A stretch of 64,000 bases of DNA from Ruminococcus sp. (GCF_017464355.1 NZ_JAFUAG010000011.1:1-64000), one strand, 5' to 3'; positions 7,539 to 16,364 are shown, numbered from the stretch's first letter. Numbers and translations: made by a program. Notes: a model not told the origin generated them from the letters alone.

Positions 7539-8171
7539 ATGATGAACGAAAAAAACAAAGATAACAATGAAAGCCGTGAAAAGCTCATCGGGTGCGCTAA
7601 AAAGGAGTTCCTCGAAAAGGGCTTTGCCAAGGCTTCACTGAGAAAGATAGCCGCTGACGCAGGCATGACCACAGGGGCAGTGTACTTCTTCTTCAAGGAC
7701 AAGGACGGCCTGCTGGGCGGGGTCATAAGCGAGGCGCTGGACAGCCTTATGAAGTTGCTTGACAAGCACTTCGCCGAGGATACCGAGAGCGACCTCAGCG
7801 TCTATCAGCAGCAGGACGGCGACCACGATGAGTTCGCTGAGGAGCTGGTAAACGTCATCTACGACAACTTCGATGAAATGACCATTTTGCTTGACAGGTC
7901 GGCAGGCTCAAAGTACGGTGGGATAGTTGAGCAGATAATAGCAAAGCTTGATTACACCTACATAACAATGGCCGAAAGATATGCCGCTGTCATGCCCGGC
8001 AAACACGCCAACAAAGTAATGCTCCACTGGCTCACCCATGTGCAGGTAGATGCCTTTATCCACATGATGAACCACTTCACCGACAGGCAGGAGGCCATGC
8101 GCTTCATCAAGCCTGTTATGGATTACCTGATAAAGGGCTGGATAACCTACGCACTGGAGGACGACACATAA
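7539..8171 (+). CDS. TetR/AcrR-family transcriptional repressor
   Basis: A 210-residue DNA-binding repressor. The N-terminal helix-turn-helix is typical of the family: ASLRKIAADAGMTTGAVY near residues 30-47, followed by FFFKDKDGLL. The C-terminal half (about 60-210) is the variable ligand-binding and dimer domain. The ATG at 7539 was chosen because AAGGAGA lies 7 bases upstream and the frame before it runs through the operator. It sits upstream of an ABC exporter gene pair in the same direction, separated by 93 bases, so it probably represses itself and the exporter. The inducer is unknown. Confidence 0.92.
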   Translation: MMNEKNKDNNESREKLIGCAKKEFLEKGFAKASLRKIAADAGMTTGAVYFFFKDKDGLLGGVISEALDSLMKLLDKHFAEDTESDLSVYQQQDGDHDEFAEELVNVIYDNFDEMTILLDRSAGSKYGGIVEQIIAKLDYTYITMAERYAAVMPGKHANKVMLHWLTHVQVDAFIHMMNHFTDRQEAMRFIKPVMDYLIKGWITYALEDDT

Positions 8172-8189
8172 AACAAACTTACGGCAGGC

Positions 8190-8242
8190 GCACTGAGCGT
8201 CCTGCCTGAACATAGGGTAAAGTTAGCCATTTCTAACTTTAT
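8190..8242. other. Two hairpins between the TetR and ABC genes
   Basis: GGCAGG...CCTGCC (8191-8214) and TAAAGTTAG-CCATTT-CTAACTTTA (about 8217-8240) lie between the genes. The second is followed by an A-rich ribosome-binding region rather than a T-run, so read-through into the exporter genes is likely. They may tune the ratio of repressor to transporter. Confidence 0.4.
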
Positions 8243-8264
8243 AAAATGAACGGAGGAAAAGATC

Positions 8265-8966
8265 ATGTATCTTGAAGTAAAAGATGTCAAGAAAAGCTAC
8301 GGCAAGGACACAAGCTATATACAGGTATTGAAGGGGGTAAGCACCACCGTTGAAAGGGGGCAGATGTGCGTTATACAGGGCACCAGCGGCTCGGGCAAAT
8401 CCACACTGCTCAACTGCATAGGCGGCCTTGATACCATGGACAGCGGCTCTGTCATAGTTGACGGCAAGGAGATCTTCGGCCTGCGCCCCGGGGAGCTTTC
8501 CGATTACAGAAGAGATTATCTGGGATTTATCTTCCAGTTCTACAACCTGGTGCCCAACCTGACCGTCAAGGAAAACATACAGGTATGCAGCTACCTGGCG
8601 GAGGATCCCCTTGATATGGACGAGCTGCTGGATACCCTGGGGCTCACCGAACACCAGAACAAGTTCCCTGCCCAGCTATCGGGCGGACAGCAGCAGCGCT
8701 GCGCCATAGCCAGGGCGCTCATCAAGAACCCCAGGCTGCTCCTCTGCGATGAGCCCACAGGCGCCCTGGACTCAAAGACCTCCCGCGACATTCTCATGCT
8801 GCTGGAAAAGATAAACGAGAAATACGGCACCACCATGCTCATAGTCACCCACAACAACTCGATCAAGAACATGGTACACAAGGTCATAATCATCAAGGAC
8901 GGCATGATAAAGAAAGACTACGAGAACGAGACCAGAGTTCCCGCAGCTGAACTGGAGGACTTGTAA
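8265..8966 (+). CDS. ABC transporter ATP-binding protein (MacB/LolD type)
   Basis: A 233-residue ATPase that powers the membrane partner encoded next. It has Walker A GTSGSGKST (about 40-48), the Q-loop in FIFQFYNLVPNLTVKEN, the signature LSGGQQQRCAIARAL, Walker B LLLCDEPTGALD and the switch His in IVTHN. The sequence groups with the LolD/MacB/YtrE ATPases that work with FtsX-type permeases. GGAGG lies 9 bases before the ATG. Its stop codon shares a base with the start of the permease gene, so the two are translationally coupled. Substrate unknown; drug, peptide or lipid export is typical for TetR-controlled pairs of this sort. Confidence 0.95.
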   Translation: MYLEVKDVKKSYGKDTSYIQVLKGVSTTVERGQMCVIQGTSGSGKSTLLNCIGGLDTMDSGSVIVDGKEIFGLRPGELSDYRRDYLGFIFQFYNLVPNLTVKENIQVCSYLAEDPLDMDELLDTLGLTEHQNKFPAQLSGGQQQRCAIARALIKNPRLLLCDEPTGALDSKTSRDILMLLEKINEKYGTTMLIVTHNNSIKNMVHKVIIIKDGMIKKDYENETRVPAAELEDL

Positions 8967-11680
8967 TGAGAAGAGTACTTAGAAAACGTCTGCCCCGTGA
9001 CCTTAAAGCGGGACTGGGGCGGTACCTGGCGCTTATACTGGTCATCGCCATGGGTATATATCTTGTCATAGGCATAGTGGGCTCGGCGGAAACAGTGCTG
9101 CAGGGCACTGAGGAAAAGCGCAGCGAATTCAACACCCAGGACGGCTTCTTCACCGTTTTCCTGCCCCTGGAAGCTGATGAGCTTGAAAAGATATCCGAGG
9201 GCGGCACAAAGATACAGGCCGAGTTTTACACCGACCTCATGGCAGGCAGCGATACCCGCCTGCGAATGTTCAAAAACCGTGAGGATATAGACAAGGTCAT
9301 TCTCGATGAGGGTCGCCTTGCCGAAAAGGACGGCGAATGCGCTGTTGAAAAGCGTTATGCCGCCGAGAACAAGCTCTCTGTGGGAGATACCATTTCCGCA
9401 GGCGGCGCTGAATTCACCGTAACAGGCATAGGCACTGTGCCCGACTACGACCAGCCCAAGGCAAAGTTTTCCGATACCGCTGTGAGCTCAAAAAATTTCG
9501 GCCTCATCTTCGTCACCGATGAATACTACGAACAGGTGCGCCGCAGCACCAGCCAGAAGGCCGAGGAATATGTCTACGCTTACAGCCTGGGCAAAGATGT
9601 CACCAACGATGACCTGAAAGAAAAAATAAAGTCCCTTGACCTTGACTACACAAAGGTGGAGGATAAATACTTCCGTGAAACTATCGACGATATCCTCGAT
9701 GACAGAAAAAAGATAGAGGACGGGGTTGATGAACTCAGTGACGGCACAGAGGAGCTTTCCGACGGCATGGAAGAGCTTACCTCCCACAGCGAAGACCTGA
9801 ACGAGGCCGCCCAGAAGATAGTTGACAGCTATTTCGAGCAGGCGGGCAGCGAGCCTCACCTTATGCTTGCCTCGGTACACCTAACCGAGGAGAACTACGA
9901 GGAGGAGCTTGACAAGCTGGCTGAAATGACAAAGTCCGATGACCTTAAAGCCCTGAAAGAGAGCCTTGCAGGGGTCATAGAATTCCGTGACGGCATAAAG
10001 GACTACACCGACGGCGCCGCCGAAGCCCGTGACGGCTCCAGGGAGCTTGCAGACGGTGTGGACGAACTCAGTGACGGCCTTGATGAACTGCTGGACGAGG
10101 TCTTTGATATCGACATCGACAACCTCATCTCCTTTGTGGCCGCTGAGGACAACGAGCGCATAGAGGCCGCCGCAGGCGACGTTATCATGGATAAGAACGC
10201 AGGCCTTGTGGCAGGCATAATAGTGCTGATACTTTTCGGCTATGTCATCTCGGTATTCGTGGTACACCGTGTTGAGAACGAAGCACCCGTCATCGGTGCA
10301 CTGTATGCGCTGGGTGTAAAAAAGAAAGACCTGCTGGGTCACTACATCACCCTGCCGACTATCATAGCCCTCATCGGCGGCATACTGGGAACAGTGCTGG
10401 GCTTCTCGCCCATAGGCATAGGCACCCAGCTTCAGGACAGCTACGGCTACTTCTCGCTGCCTGAGTATGATATATGCTATGCGCCCTACCTGCTGGTATA
10501 CGGCCTGCTGCTGCCCCCTGTGATATCCGCCATAGTAAATGCCATCGTCATCAACAAAAAGCTTTCCCGCACCGCCCTTTCTCTCATAAAGAACGAGCAG
10601 AACGCTTCCAGCTACAAGCAGTTCCGCATACGCACCAAGAGCTTCCCCACCATGTTCCGCATAAGGCAGATGCTCCGCGAGGTGCGCTCGGCAGGGGCAG
10701 TGGTGCTGGGTATGCTGGTATCTCTCATGGTGGTCATGCTGGGTCTTGACTGCTTTGTGATGTGCGGCGCTATCAAGCGTGACAACGTGGCCGACACCGA
10801 CTACAAGTATATGTACCTCTACAAATATCCCGAAGAGAAAGTTCCCGCAGGGGGCGAGGGTGCTTATGTGGAAACGCTTTCCATCACCAGGGACGGCTAC
10901 ACCCTTGACGTTACTGTCATAGGCCTGAACAATAACAGCAGGTACTTCGATGCCCGCCCCGAAAAGGGCAAGAACCGTGCGGTAATAAACAACTCCCTCA
11001 ATCAGCGCTACGGCTATGATGTAGGCGACAGAGTCACATTCACCGATATGGCCAACGACCTTGACTACACCTTCACTGTAACGGACGTTGCCGAGTATTC
11101 CCCCGGCTACACTATCTTCATGGATATAGACAGTATGCGGGAGCTTTTCGGCGAAGAGGAAGACTACTTCAACGCAGTTTACTCCGACAAGGAGCTTGAC
11201 ATCGACGACGGCAGGCTTTACAGCATTACCACCAAGGACGATATCGCCAGAAGCGCAGGTGTATACGTTGATCAGATGTTCTCATTGGTCTTCACCCTTG
11301 TAGCCGCAGGCACGGTCATCTTCATCGTGGTAATGTACCTGATGATGGGCGTCATGATCGACCGCAGTTCCTTCGGAATATCCCTTATCAAGATCTTCGG
11401 CTACCGCCCCCGTGAGGTCAGGAGCCTTTACCTCAACGGCAACCTGATGATAGTATCTGTAGGCGCACTGGTGTGCATACCCGCCGCCAAGTTCGTCATG
11501 GATCTTATCTATCCCAGCTTCATCGTGAACGTGGCCTGCTCCATGGACCTTGAATTCCCGCCTTACCTTTATCTTATCATCTACGCGGCGGTGCTGGCGG
11601 TATACTTTGTCAGCAGCGCACTGCTCACAAGAAAGCTAAGCAAAATAACACCCGCCGAGGTGCTAAAAAACCGCGAATGA
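8966..11680 (+). CDS. FtsX-like ABC transporter permease, large extracellular domain
   Basis: A 904-residue permease. One membrane helix near the N terminus (about 17-40) is followed by a long extracellular region, a cluster of helices at about 410-560, a second domain, and three C-terminal helices near 770-890. This is the duplicated FtsX layout. The extracellular part contains short Gly-Leu repeats of the form DGxxELSDG at about 253-275 and again at 350-378, the spacing seen in YhgE/Pip-type surface proteins and suggestive of a coiled stalk. It is the last gene of the TetR-regulated operon and ends at a strong terminator. It is larger than BceB-type permeases. The transported substrate cannot be inferred. 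Confidence 0.9.
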   Translation: MRRVLRKRLPRDLKAGLGRYLALILVIAMGIYLVIGIVGSAETVLQGTEEKRSEFNTQDGFFTVFLPLEADELEKISEGGTKIQAEFYTDLMAGSDTRLRMFKNREDIDKVILDEGRLAEKDGECAVEKRYAAENKLSVGDTISAGGAEFTVTGIGTVPDYDQPKAKFSDTAVSSKNFGLIFVTDEYYEQVRRSTSQKAEEYVYAYSLGKDVTNDDLKEKIKSLDLDYTKVEDKYFRETIDDILDDRKKIEDGVDELSDGTEELSDGMEELTSHSEDLNEAAQKIVDSYFEQAGSEPHLMLASVHLTEENYEEELDKLAEMTKSDDLKALKESLAGVIEFRDGIKDYTDGAAEARDGSRELADGVDELSDGLDELLDEVFDIDIDNLISFVAAEDNERIEAAAGDVIMDKNAGLVAGIIVLILFGYVISVFVVHRVENEAPVIGALYALGVKKKDLLGHYITLPTIIALIGGILGTVLGFSPIGIGTQLQDSYGYFSLPEYDICYAPYLLVYGLLLPPVISAIVNAIVINKKLSRTALSLIKNEQNASSYKQFRIRTKSFPTMFRIRQMLREVRSAGAVVLGMLVSLMVVMLGLDCFVMCGAIKRDNVADTDYKYMYLYKYPEEKVPAGGEGAYVETLSITRDGYTLDVTVIGLNNNSRYFDARPEKGKNRAVINNSLNQRYGYDVGDRVTFTDMANDLDYTFTVTDVAEYSPGYTIFMDIDSMRELFGEEEDYFNAVYSDKELDIDDGRLYSITTKDDIARSAGVYVDQMFSLVFTLVAAGTVIFIVVMYLMMGVMIDRSSFGISLIKIFGYRPREVRSLYLNGNLMIVSVGALVCIPAAKFVMDLIYPSFIVNVACSMDLEFPPYLYLIIYAAVLAVYFVSSALLTRKLSKITPAEVLKNRE

Positions 11681-11708
11681 TACTTTGATGACCTTCACAC
11701 AAAAGAGG

Positions 11709-11743
11709 ACGGCACATCTGCCAAAACAGATGTGCCGTTTTTT
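11709..11743. terminator. Bidirectional intrinsic terminator (ACGGCACATCTG stem)
   Basis: Arms 11709-11720 and 11727-11738 form a perfect 12-bp stem followed by a T-run. It lies between convergent genes. The stem sequence GCACATCTG recurs in the terminators at 31142 and 42507. Confidence 0.9.
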
Positions 11744-12567
11744 CATTTCATGACTATGAGCGCCACCGCACTAAGCACCGCAAAGGCTAAGCCGATGAAC
11801 ATGGGCACCCCACGGGTGCCTTTCATGGGTCTGTAGATGTATGCAGGCATTTTCGGGTCATAGCGTATCTCACGGAAGTCCCCTGCCGCAGGGGTGTCAA
11901 AGTCCGAGAAGACATTTTCCCTAGTCACGAAGACCACGTCCCCCACCACATACTGCCACACGGGAGAATACAAGGCACTCACCCTCGTCCTGCCCCCTGC
12001 CTTCTCCGAATGCTTTGTGCGTAAAACACGGTATATGCACTTCGCCTGCACCCTCTGTGAACAGCGGGCAAGCCGCCTTTTGTGGGCGACAGGCGGCAGC
12101 ACCGCCAGGAATATCCCCAGCACCCCCATGCAGATAAGTATGAGCTTTATTACCATGTTACGGTCAAGCTGAAAGCTTTCGGGGTGCCGCCTGCCGTAAA
12201 GCATAACTATGGGCAGACCCGTCATCAGCAGCCCCACAAAGGGCAGTATAAGAGCCGCCGCATTGTCAAGGCTCAGCTTGCTCTGAAAAAGATTTATCAG
12301 CCCTATGACCAGAAATATGGCGCCCGCCGAGGTCATGCACAAAAGGGGCTCCGGCTGAGAAAACACCACTGCCGAGATCATGCCCCCGATAAATGCTATT
12401 ATGAACAGTGCTGCCTTAACACCGCTTGCCTTGTCTTCCTCCGCTGTATTTCCTGCCGCAGCCCCCTCTATGACGACCTGCCGCCCCATGGGGTCGTCCA
12501 TGGCACGCTTTACCGCTTCAAGGTCGTACACAGGCGAGGTGAACTGCTCGCTCATATCCTCATACAC
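11743..12567 (-). CDS. Unknown multi-pass membrane protein, 274 aa
   Basis: No family was recognised with confidence. A soluble N-terminal stretch of about 50 residues precedes four hydrophobic segments (about 52-68, 74-92, 100-122, 137-160), then a soluble basic and aromatic region of about 80 residues, and a final helix at the C terminus (about 252-272). The layout resembles the DUF3592 type of membrane proteins, but this is a guess. The GTG at 12567 lies 7 bases after GAGGAGGG and was preferred over an in-frame ATG at 12555. It diverges from the three-gene unit beginning at 12770, so the two transcription units share a 200-base control region. Confidence 0.7.
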   Translation of the reverse strand: MYEDMSEQFTSPVYDLEAVKRAMDDPMGRQVVIEGAAAGNTAEEDKASGVKAALFIIAFIGGMISAVVFSQPEPLLCMTSAGAIFLVIGLINLFQSKLSLDNAAALILPFVGLLMTGLPIVMLYGRRHPESFQLDRNMVIKLILICMGVLGIFLAVLPPVAHKRRLARCSQRVQAKCIYRVLRTKHSEKAGGRTRVSALYSPVWQYVVGDVVFVTRENVFSDFDTPAAGDFREIRYDPKMPAYIYRPMKGTRGVPMFIGLAFAVLSAVALIVMK

Positions 12568-12685
12568 AGCACAGCCCTCCTCAAAAAGTTAACTTTGGTT
12601 ACATTATACATCATTCCCGCAGATATTGCAACACTTTCTCCCCCGCAAATGACATAACAGACAGCAGATATCAGCAAAACTTGTG

Positions 12686-12714
12686 TTGACAGCAAGGCCT
12701 TTTGGGTGTATAAT
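12686..12714 (+). promoter_or_regulatory. Consensus promoter of the pseudokinase-VWA-PurA-like unit
   Basis: TTGACA (12686-12691), 17-base spacer, TATAAT (12709-12714). A perfect consensus about 55 bases before the first start codon of the unit. Confidence 0.9.
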
Positions 12715-12769
12715 TTTTGTAAACATAAGGGAGGCACTTCCCCTGTCTCACAACGAAAGGAGAACTACC

Positions 12770-13663
12770 ATGCTGAATTTCAAATGCCCCAACTGCGACG
12801 GCGAAATGTCCGTTGACCGACACGGCGACCTGCACTGCAGCTACTGCGACTCCAAGTTCAACTTCACCGACAGGGATCTGGCGGAGTACAAGGAGTTCCG
12901 TTACAATATGCTGTACTACCTCAGCTGTATAGCCAACCGCACCGCCGCAGGGGAAGATACAGAAAGGCTCTGGCGGCAGGCCACGGAGGTTTCTTTCATT
13001 ACCGAGGGCGGCGCCGAGATAAGCATAAGGTGCATATACGAGTCATCAGCAAAGGGCTGCGAATGCTATACCGCCCGCAATAACCTGCTGCTCATCATGT
13101 CTGCGGCACAGGCCGAACAGTTTGCGGCGGGCTGCAAGTATCTGACCTACCCCTCCGCAGATGTCAGGGAGCTGTCACAGTATTTCCCTGTCATCACAGG
13201 GCAGTACAGCCTTAAGGACGGCAGAAAGCTCATCTCCTTGTCAAAGCCCGAGGAAGTCTTCCCCCTGGGCGCTTTCGGGAGCCTGCCCCCCGTACACGCA
13301 GCCTGGATAGTTTCACGGCTGGAGAACCTCTGCTGTGTCATGGAATACAGCGGTGTCACCCACGGTGATATCACCCTTGACAACCTGTTCATCAATGCCC
13401 GCACCCACGAGCTTTACCTGCTGGGCGGCTGGCAGAATGCCGAGAAGCGCCGCAGCCGCGATGACCTTATCATGATGAGGAGGACCGTTAAGAAACTCAT
13501 GGGCAGGCTGGCCGACAAAGCCCCGAAGGAGTTCACCGATTTTCTTGACAGAAAAGACCCGCCCGATGCCTACACTGATTTTTCCGACTGGGACAAGGTC
13601 ATCGAAGTGGGCTTCGGCGGCAGGCGTTTTGAAAAACTGGATCTCACCGCCCTAGGCGGATAA
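12770..13663 (+). CDS. Zinc-ribbon protein with a kinase-like (probable pseudokinase) domain
   Basis: A 297-residue protein. The N terminus is a zinc ribbon, FKCPNCDGEMS ... LHCSYCDSKF, giving two CxxC pairs at about residues 5-8 and 24-27. The C-terminal two thirds resemble a protein-kinase C-lobe: a helix ending VMEYSGV is followed by THGDITLDNLFI, matching the catalytic-loop pattern HxDxxxxN with Asp and Asn retained. Where DFG is expected the sequence reads LYLLGGW, so the magnesium-binding Asp is missing. No glycine-rich loop is obvious. The ATG at 12770 follows AAAGGAGA. It is the first gene of a compact unit, 32 bases before the VWA gene. Kinase kinship is inferred from the motif and may be wrong; catalysis is doubtful. 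Confidence 0.65.
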   Translation: MLNFKCPNCDGEMSVDRHGDLHCSYCDSKFNFTDRDLAEYKEFRYNMLYYLSCIANRTAAGEDTERLWRQATEVSFITEGGAEISIRCIYESSAKGCECYTARNNLLLIMSAAQAEQFAAGCKYLTYPSADVRELSQYFPVITGQYSLKDGRKLISLSKPEEVFPLGAFGSLPPVHAAWIVSRLENLCCVMEYSGVTHGDITLDNLFINARTHELYLLGGWQNAEKRRSRDDLIMMRRTVKKLMGRLADKAPKEFTDFLDRKDPPDAYTDFSDWDKVIEVGFGGRRFEKLDLTALGG

Positions 13664-13695
13664 ATAAAGCTATACAGGAAAGGAAGAATAAACTT

Positions 13696-14586
13696 ATGGG
13701 AAGCGGAAGCTACACCAGCGCAGACTGGAAAAAACTCAAAGAGAGCAGCAGGATAACCGAAAGCTCCAACCACAGCGACATTTTCAAGAAGACCTCCATG
13801 GACCCCCGTTTTGACCCCAAGTATATCAATGTCCGTGAAGCCAGAGATTCTGACGACCACCCCGAGTCCACCCCCATAATACTCGGGCTGGACGTTACAG
13901 GCTCCATGGGCTACCTGGCCGCAGAGATAGCCAAGGAGGGTCTTAACGAGACCATGCTCAAGCTGTTCTCCACCAAGCCTGTCACCGACCCACAGATAAT
14001 GTTCGCAGCCCTGGGCGATGTGGTGGACAGCGCCCCCCTGCAGGTAACACAGTTTGAATCGGATATACGCATAGCTCAGCAGCTCATGGACCTCTGGCTG
14101 GAGGGACGGGGCGGCGATGCCCCCGAGGACTACCAGCTGCTCTGGTACTTTGCCGCCAAGCACACAAAGCTTGACTGCTTTGAAAAGCGCGGGAAGAAAG
14201 GCTACATCTTCACCATAGGCGATGCGGACTGCCATGCCTCGGTGTCCGACAGGAATATGCAAAAGATATTCTCCGATGACAGCAGGTCATACACCCTTGA
14301 AGAGCTGGCAGAAATGGCTTCGGAAAAATACAAGCTTTTCCACATACACATAACCTCCCACTCCCGCGCACCTGCAAACCTTGCAAAGGTGCTGGGCGGC
14401 AGGCTAATGACCATAGGCGCCCGCAACATCTCCGTGCTGCCCGAGGTCATCGTCAGCACCCTGCTTATGGACAAGGGACAGAGCCTTGATGAGGTGCTGA
14501 AAAACTGGGACAAAAAACTGCGCCCTGTCATAGCCAAGACCCTGGGCGGGCTGCGCCTTGAAAAGGGCGGGGTAATAAGCTTTTGA
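13696..14586 (+). CDS. VWA-domain protein with MIDAS motif
   Basis: A 296-residue cytosolic protein with a von Willebrand factor A-like fold. The strand and loop IILGLDVTGSMGY (about 57-69) give a DxTxS variant of the DxSxS metal-ion-dependent adhesion site. A Gly-rich GRGGDAPED (about 136-144) and YIFTIGDADCH (about 173-183) supply the expected later MIDAS residues. No signal peptide or membrane helix is present. VWA proteins of this kind usually act as metal-dependent scaffolds in multi-protein systems. It lies between the pseudokinase gene and the PurA-like gene and overlaps the latter by 4 bases, so stoichiometric production is likely. The precise role is unknown. Confidence 0.8.
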   Translation: MGSGSYTSADWKKLKESSRITESSNHSDIFKKTSMDPRFDPKYINVREARDSDDHPESTPIILGLDVTGSMGYLAAEIAKEGLNETMLKLFSTKPVTDPQIMFAALGDVVDSAPLQVTQFESDIRIAQQLMDLWLEGRGGDAPEDYQLLWYFAAKHTKLDCFEKRGKKGYIFTIGDADCHASVSDRNMQKIFSDDSRSYTLEELAEMASEKYKLFHIHITSHSRAPANLAKVLGGRLMTIGARNISVLPEVIVSTLLMDKGQSLDEVLKNWDKKLRPVIAKTLGGLRLEKGGVISF

Positions 14587-15752
14587 ATACCACAGCTGTT
14601 ATAGGCGCCTGTTTCGGTGACGAGGGAAAAGGCCTTGTCACCGATGCTTTATGCGATGAGGACACCGCCGTCGTCCGCCACAACGGGGGCGCCCAGGCAG
14701 GGCACACCGTCCGTTTCGGGGAGGAGCGCTTCGTCTTCCACCAGCTGGGTTCGGGTTCTTTCAGGGGGGCTGCCACGGTCTGGGCTGAAAGCTTTCTTCC
14801 CGACCTTTTCAAGCTTTGGGACGAATACCTCGCTTTCAAAGAAGTATCGGGATCTGCCCCGAAGATATACGCCTGCCCCGACACCGCTGTCACCCTCATA
14901 GATGATGTGCTTGTCAACATGGCGCTGGAAACTTCCAGAGGGGCTGCCCGCCACGGCAGCTGCGGCATGGGCATAAACGAAGCCGACCTGCGCACAAAGG
15001 CGGGCTTTGGGGTAGCTATGGCTGACCTCTGGGGCTTTGGCGCCGAAAGGCTTTTTCGCCGCATGGCTGAGATAAGGCGGGAATATCTCCCGAAAAGGCT
15101 GGCAGCCCTGGGTCTTGCCGCCTCAGGGGAATACGGCGAGCTTTTAAAAGAGGAAAGCGTACTCCGCCGCGCCGCCGAGGAAATGTGCCGCAACGCCGAT
15201 AAGACCGCCCCCCTCGCAGACCTCTCCCCTTACGGCAGCATTGTCTTTGAGGGCGCCCAGGGTCTGCTCCTCGATTCGGAGAACACCCGATTTGCCCCCC
15301 ATGTCACCGCCTCCCGCACAGGCCTTGATGAGCCGCTGAAATTCTGCCGTAGGCACGGCCTTGTCCTTGACAGGGCGGTATACGTCACCCGCAGCTACCT
15401 TACCCGCCACGGCGCAGGCCCCCTGCCCCATGAGTGCAGCCCCGATGAGATAGGCAGCATATCCCCCGACAGGACGAACCTGCCGAACCCCTGGCAGGGC
15501 AGCATACGCTATGCGCCCCACACCTCCCCCGAATTTTTTGCCGAGGCTGTGTCCCGTGACCTGAAAGGCCGCCGCCCGCCCGCCGCAGTGCTGGCCGTCA
15601 CCCACCTGAACGAAACAGCAGGCAGCCTGCGTTTCATAAGCGGAGATATCCCCGCCGCAGACCTGCCCGCACACCCTGTTTTCGCTGAGTTATTTGACGG
15701 ATACTACACTTCCTTTGCCGACAGCGGGCTTGCCCCGCTGAAAGGTCATTGA
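14583..15752 (+). CDS. Divergent adenylosuccinate-synthetase (PurA) homologue
   Basis: A 389-residue relative of PurA, shorter than the usual 425-430. Conserved elements are the P-loop-like start GACFGDEGKG with the catalytic Asp, the GTP/IMP-site motif GGAQAGHTV with the catalytic His, VFEGAQGLLLD and RHGAGPLPHE. Two regions differ strongly from true PurA: the TTGRGIGP IMP loop is replaced by HGSCGMGINEA, and the TTGRRRRTGW aspartate/GTP segment is replaced by NPWQGSIRYA. The fold and GTP chemistry may be kept with another substrate. The TTG start overlaps the VWA stop (TTGA), giving tight coupling. No other purine genes are nearby. A role in de novo AMP synthesis is unlikely. Confidence 0.75.
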   Translation: MNTTAVIGACFGDEGKGLVTDALCDEDTAVVRHNGGAQAGHTVRFGEERFVFHQLGSGSFRGAATVWAESFLPDLFKLWDEYLAFKEVSGSAPKIYACPDTAVTLIDDVLVNMALETSRGAARHGSCGMGINEADLRTKAGFGVAMADLWGFGAERLFRRMAEIRREYLPKRLAALGLAASGEYGELLKEESVLRRAAEEMCRNADKTAPLADLSPYGSIVFEGAQGLLLDSENTRFAPHVTASRTGLDEPLKFCRRHGLVLDRAVYVTRSYLTRHGAGPLPHECSPDEIGSISPDRTNLPNPWQGSIRYAPHTSPEFFAEAVSRDLKGRRPPAAVLAVTHLNETAGSLRFISGDIPAADLPAHPVFAELFDGYYTSFADSGLAPLKGH

Positions 15753-15778
15753 CAGGGGCGGGTGCCTTATGTTATAAT
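15749..15778 (+). promoter_or_regulatory. Promoter of luxS
   Basis: TTGACA (15749-15754), 18-base spacer, TATAAT (15773-15778). The -35 box overlaps the stop codon of the PurA-like gene, so luxS has its own start just after that unit. Confidence 0.8.
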
Positions 15779-15837
15779 TGTAGCGGCGGATACTTCCGCA
15801 AAACTTTGATAAATGATATCTGAAAGGAGCAGAATAT

Positions 15838-16362
15838 ATGGATCTTATCCCAAGCTTTTCTGTGGACCACACAAAAATAATCCCCGGTATCTTCACCAGC
15901 AGGGTGGATACTCTCGGGGACAAAAAAGTCACCACCTACGACATAAGGGTAACTAAGCCCAACGAAGAACCTGCCGTTGATGTGGCAGCTATGCATTCTC
16001 TTGAACACCTCATCGCCACCTACATGAGGAACGACCCCTGCTGGAAAGATGAACTCATCTACTGGGGTCCCATGGGCTGCCTGACAGGCTTCTATATCAT
16101 CCTTAAGGGCGACCGTGCCCCCAAGGATATCTACGAGCTTATCCTGAACGCATTCAGATCCGTTGAAGCCGCCGAAGATGTCCCCGGGGCGACCGCCGTA
16201 AACTGCGGCAATTACCTCATGCACAACCTGGGCATGGCCAAGTGGTACGCAAGAAGATTTGCCGATTACCTCTCAGCCCACGCTGATGATCCCGCTATCT
16301 TCGAGTACCCCAGATCCGAGCGCCTCGTCACCGACGACGGCCGCAGCTTCTTCGACTCCTAA
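15838..16362 (+). CDS. luxS: S-ribosylhomocysteine lyase
   Basis: Metal-dependent enzyme that splits S-ribosylhomocysteine into homocysteine and DPD, the precursor of autoinducer-2; it works in the activated methyl cycle. The 174-residue protein shows the metal ligands His53 and His57 in HSLEH and Cys123 in NCGNYLMHN, and the catalytic Cys81 in GCLTGFY. It is slightly longer than the common 150-160 residues, mainly at the C terminus. AAAGGAGC precedes the ATG. It has its own promoter and ends at a long palindrome facing the arabinofuranosidase gene. No pfs or metK gene lies in the window. Confidence 0.96.
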   Translation: MDLIPSFSVDHTKIIPGIFTSRVDTLGDKKVTTYDIRVTKPNEEPAVDVAAMHSLEHLIATYMRNDPCWKDELIYWGPMGCLTGFYIILKGDRAPKDIYELILNAFRSVEAAEDVPGATAVNCGNYLMHNLGMAKWYARRFADYLSAHADDPAIFEYPRSERLVTDDGRSFFDS

Positions 16363-16364
16363 AA

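Noticed and set aside
14583-15752. Ordinary purA
   Set aside because: The IMP-loop and the aspartate/GTP arginine segment are replaced, and the gene is coupled to a VWA gene rather than to purine genes.
15753-15837. SAM- or SRH-type riboswitch before luxS
   Set aside because: The leader is only about 60 bases with one short hairpin and no recognised aptamer features.
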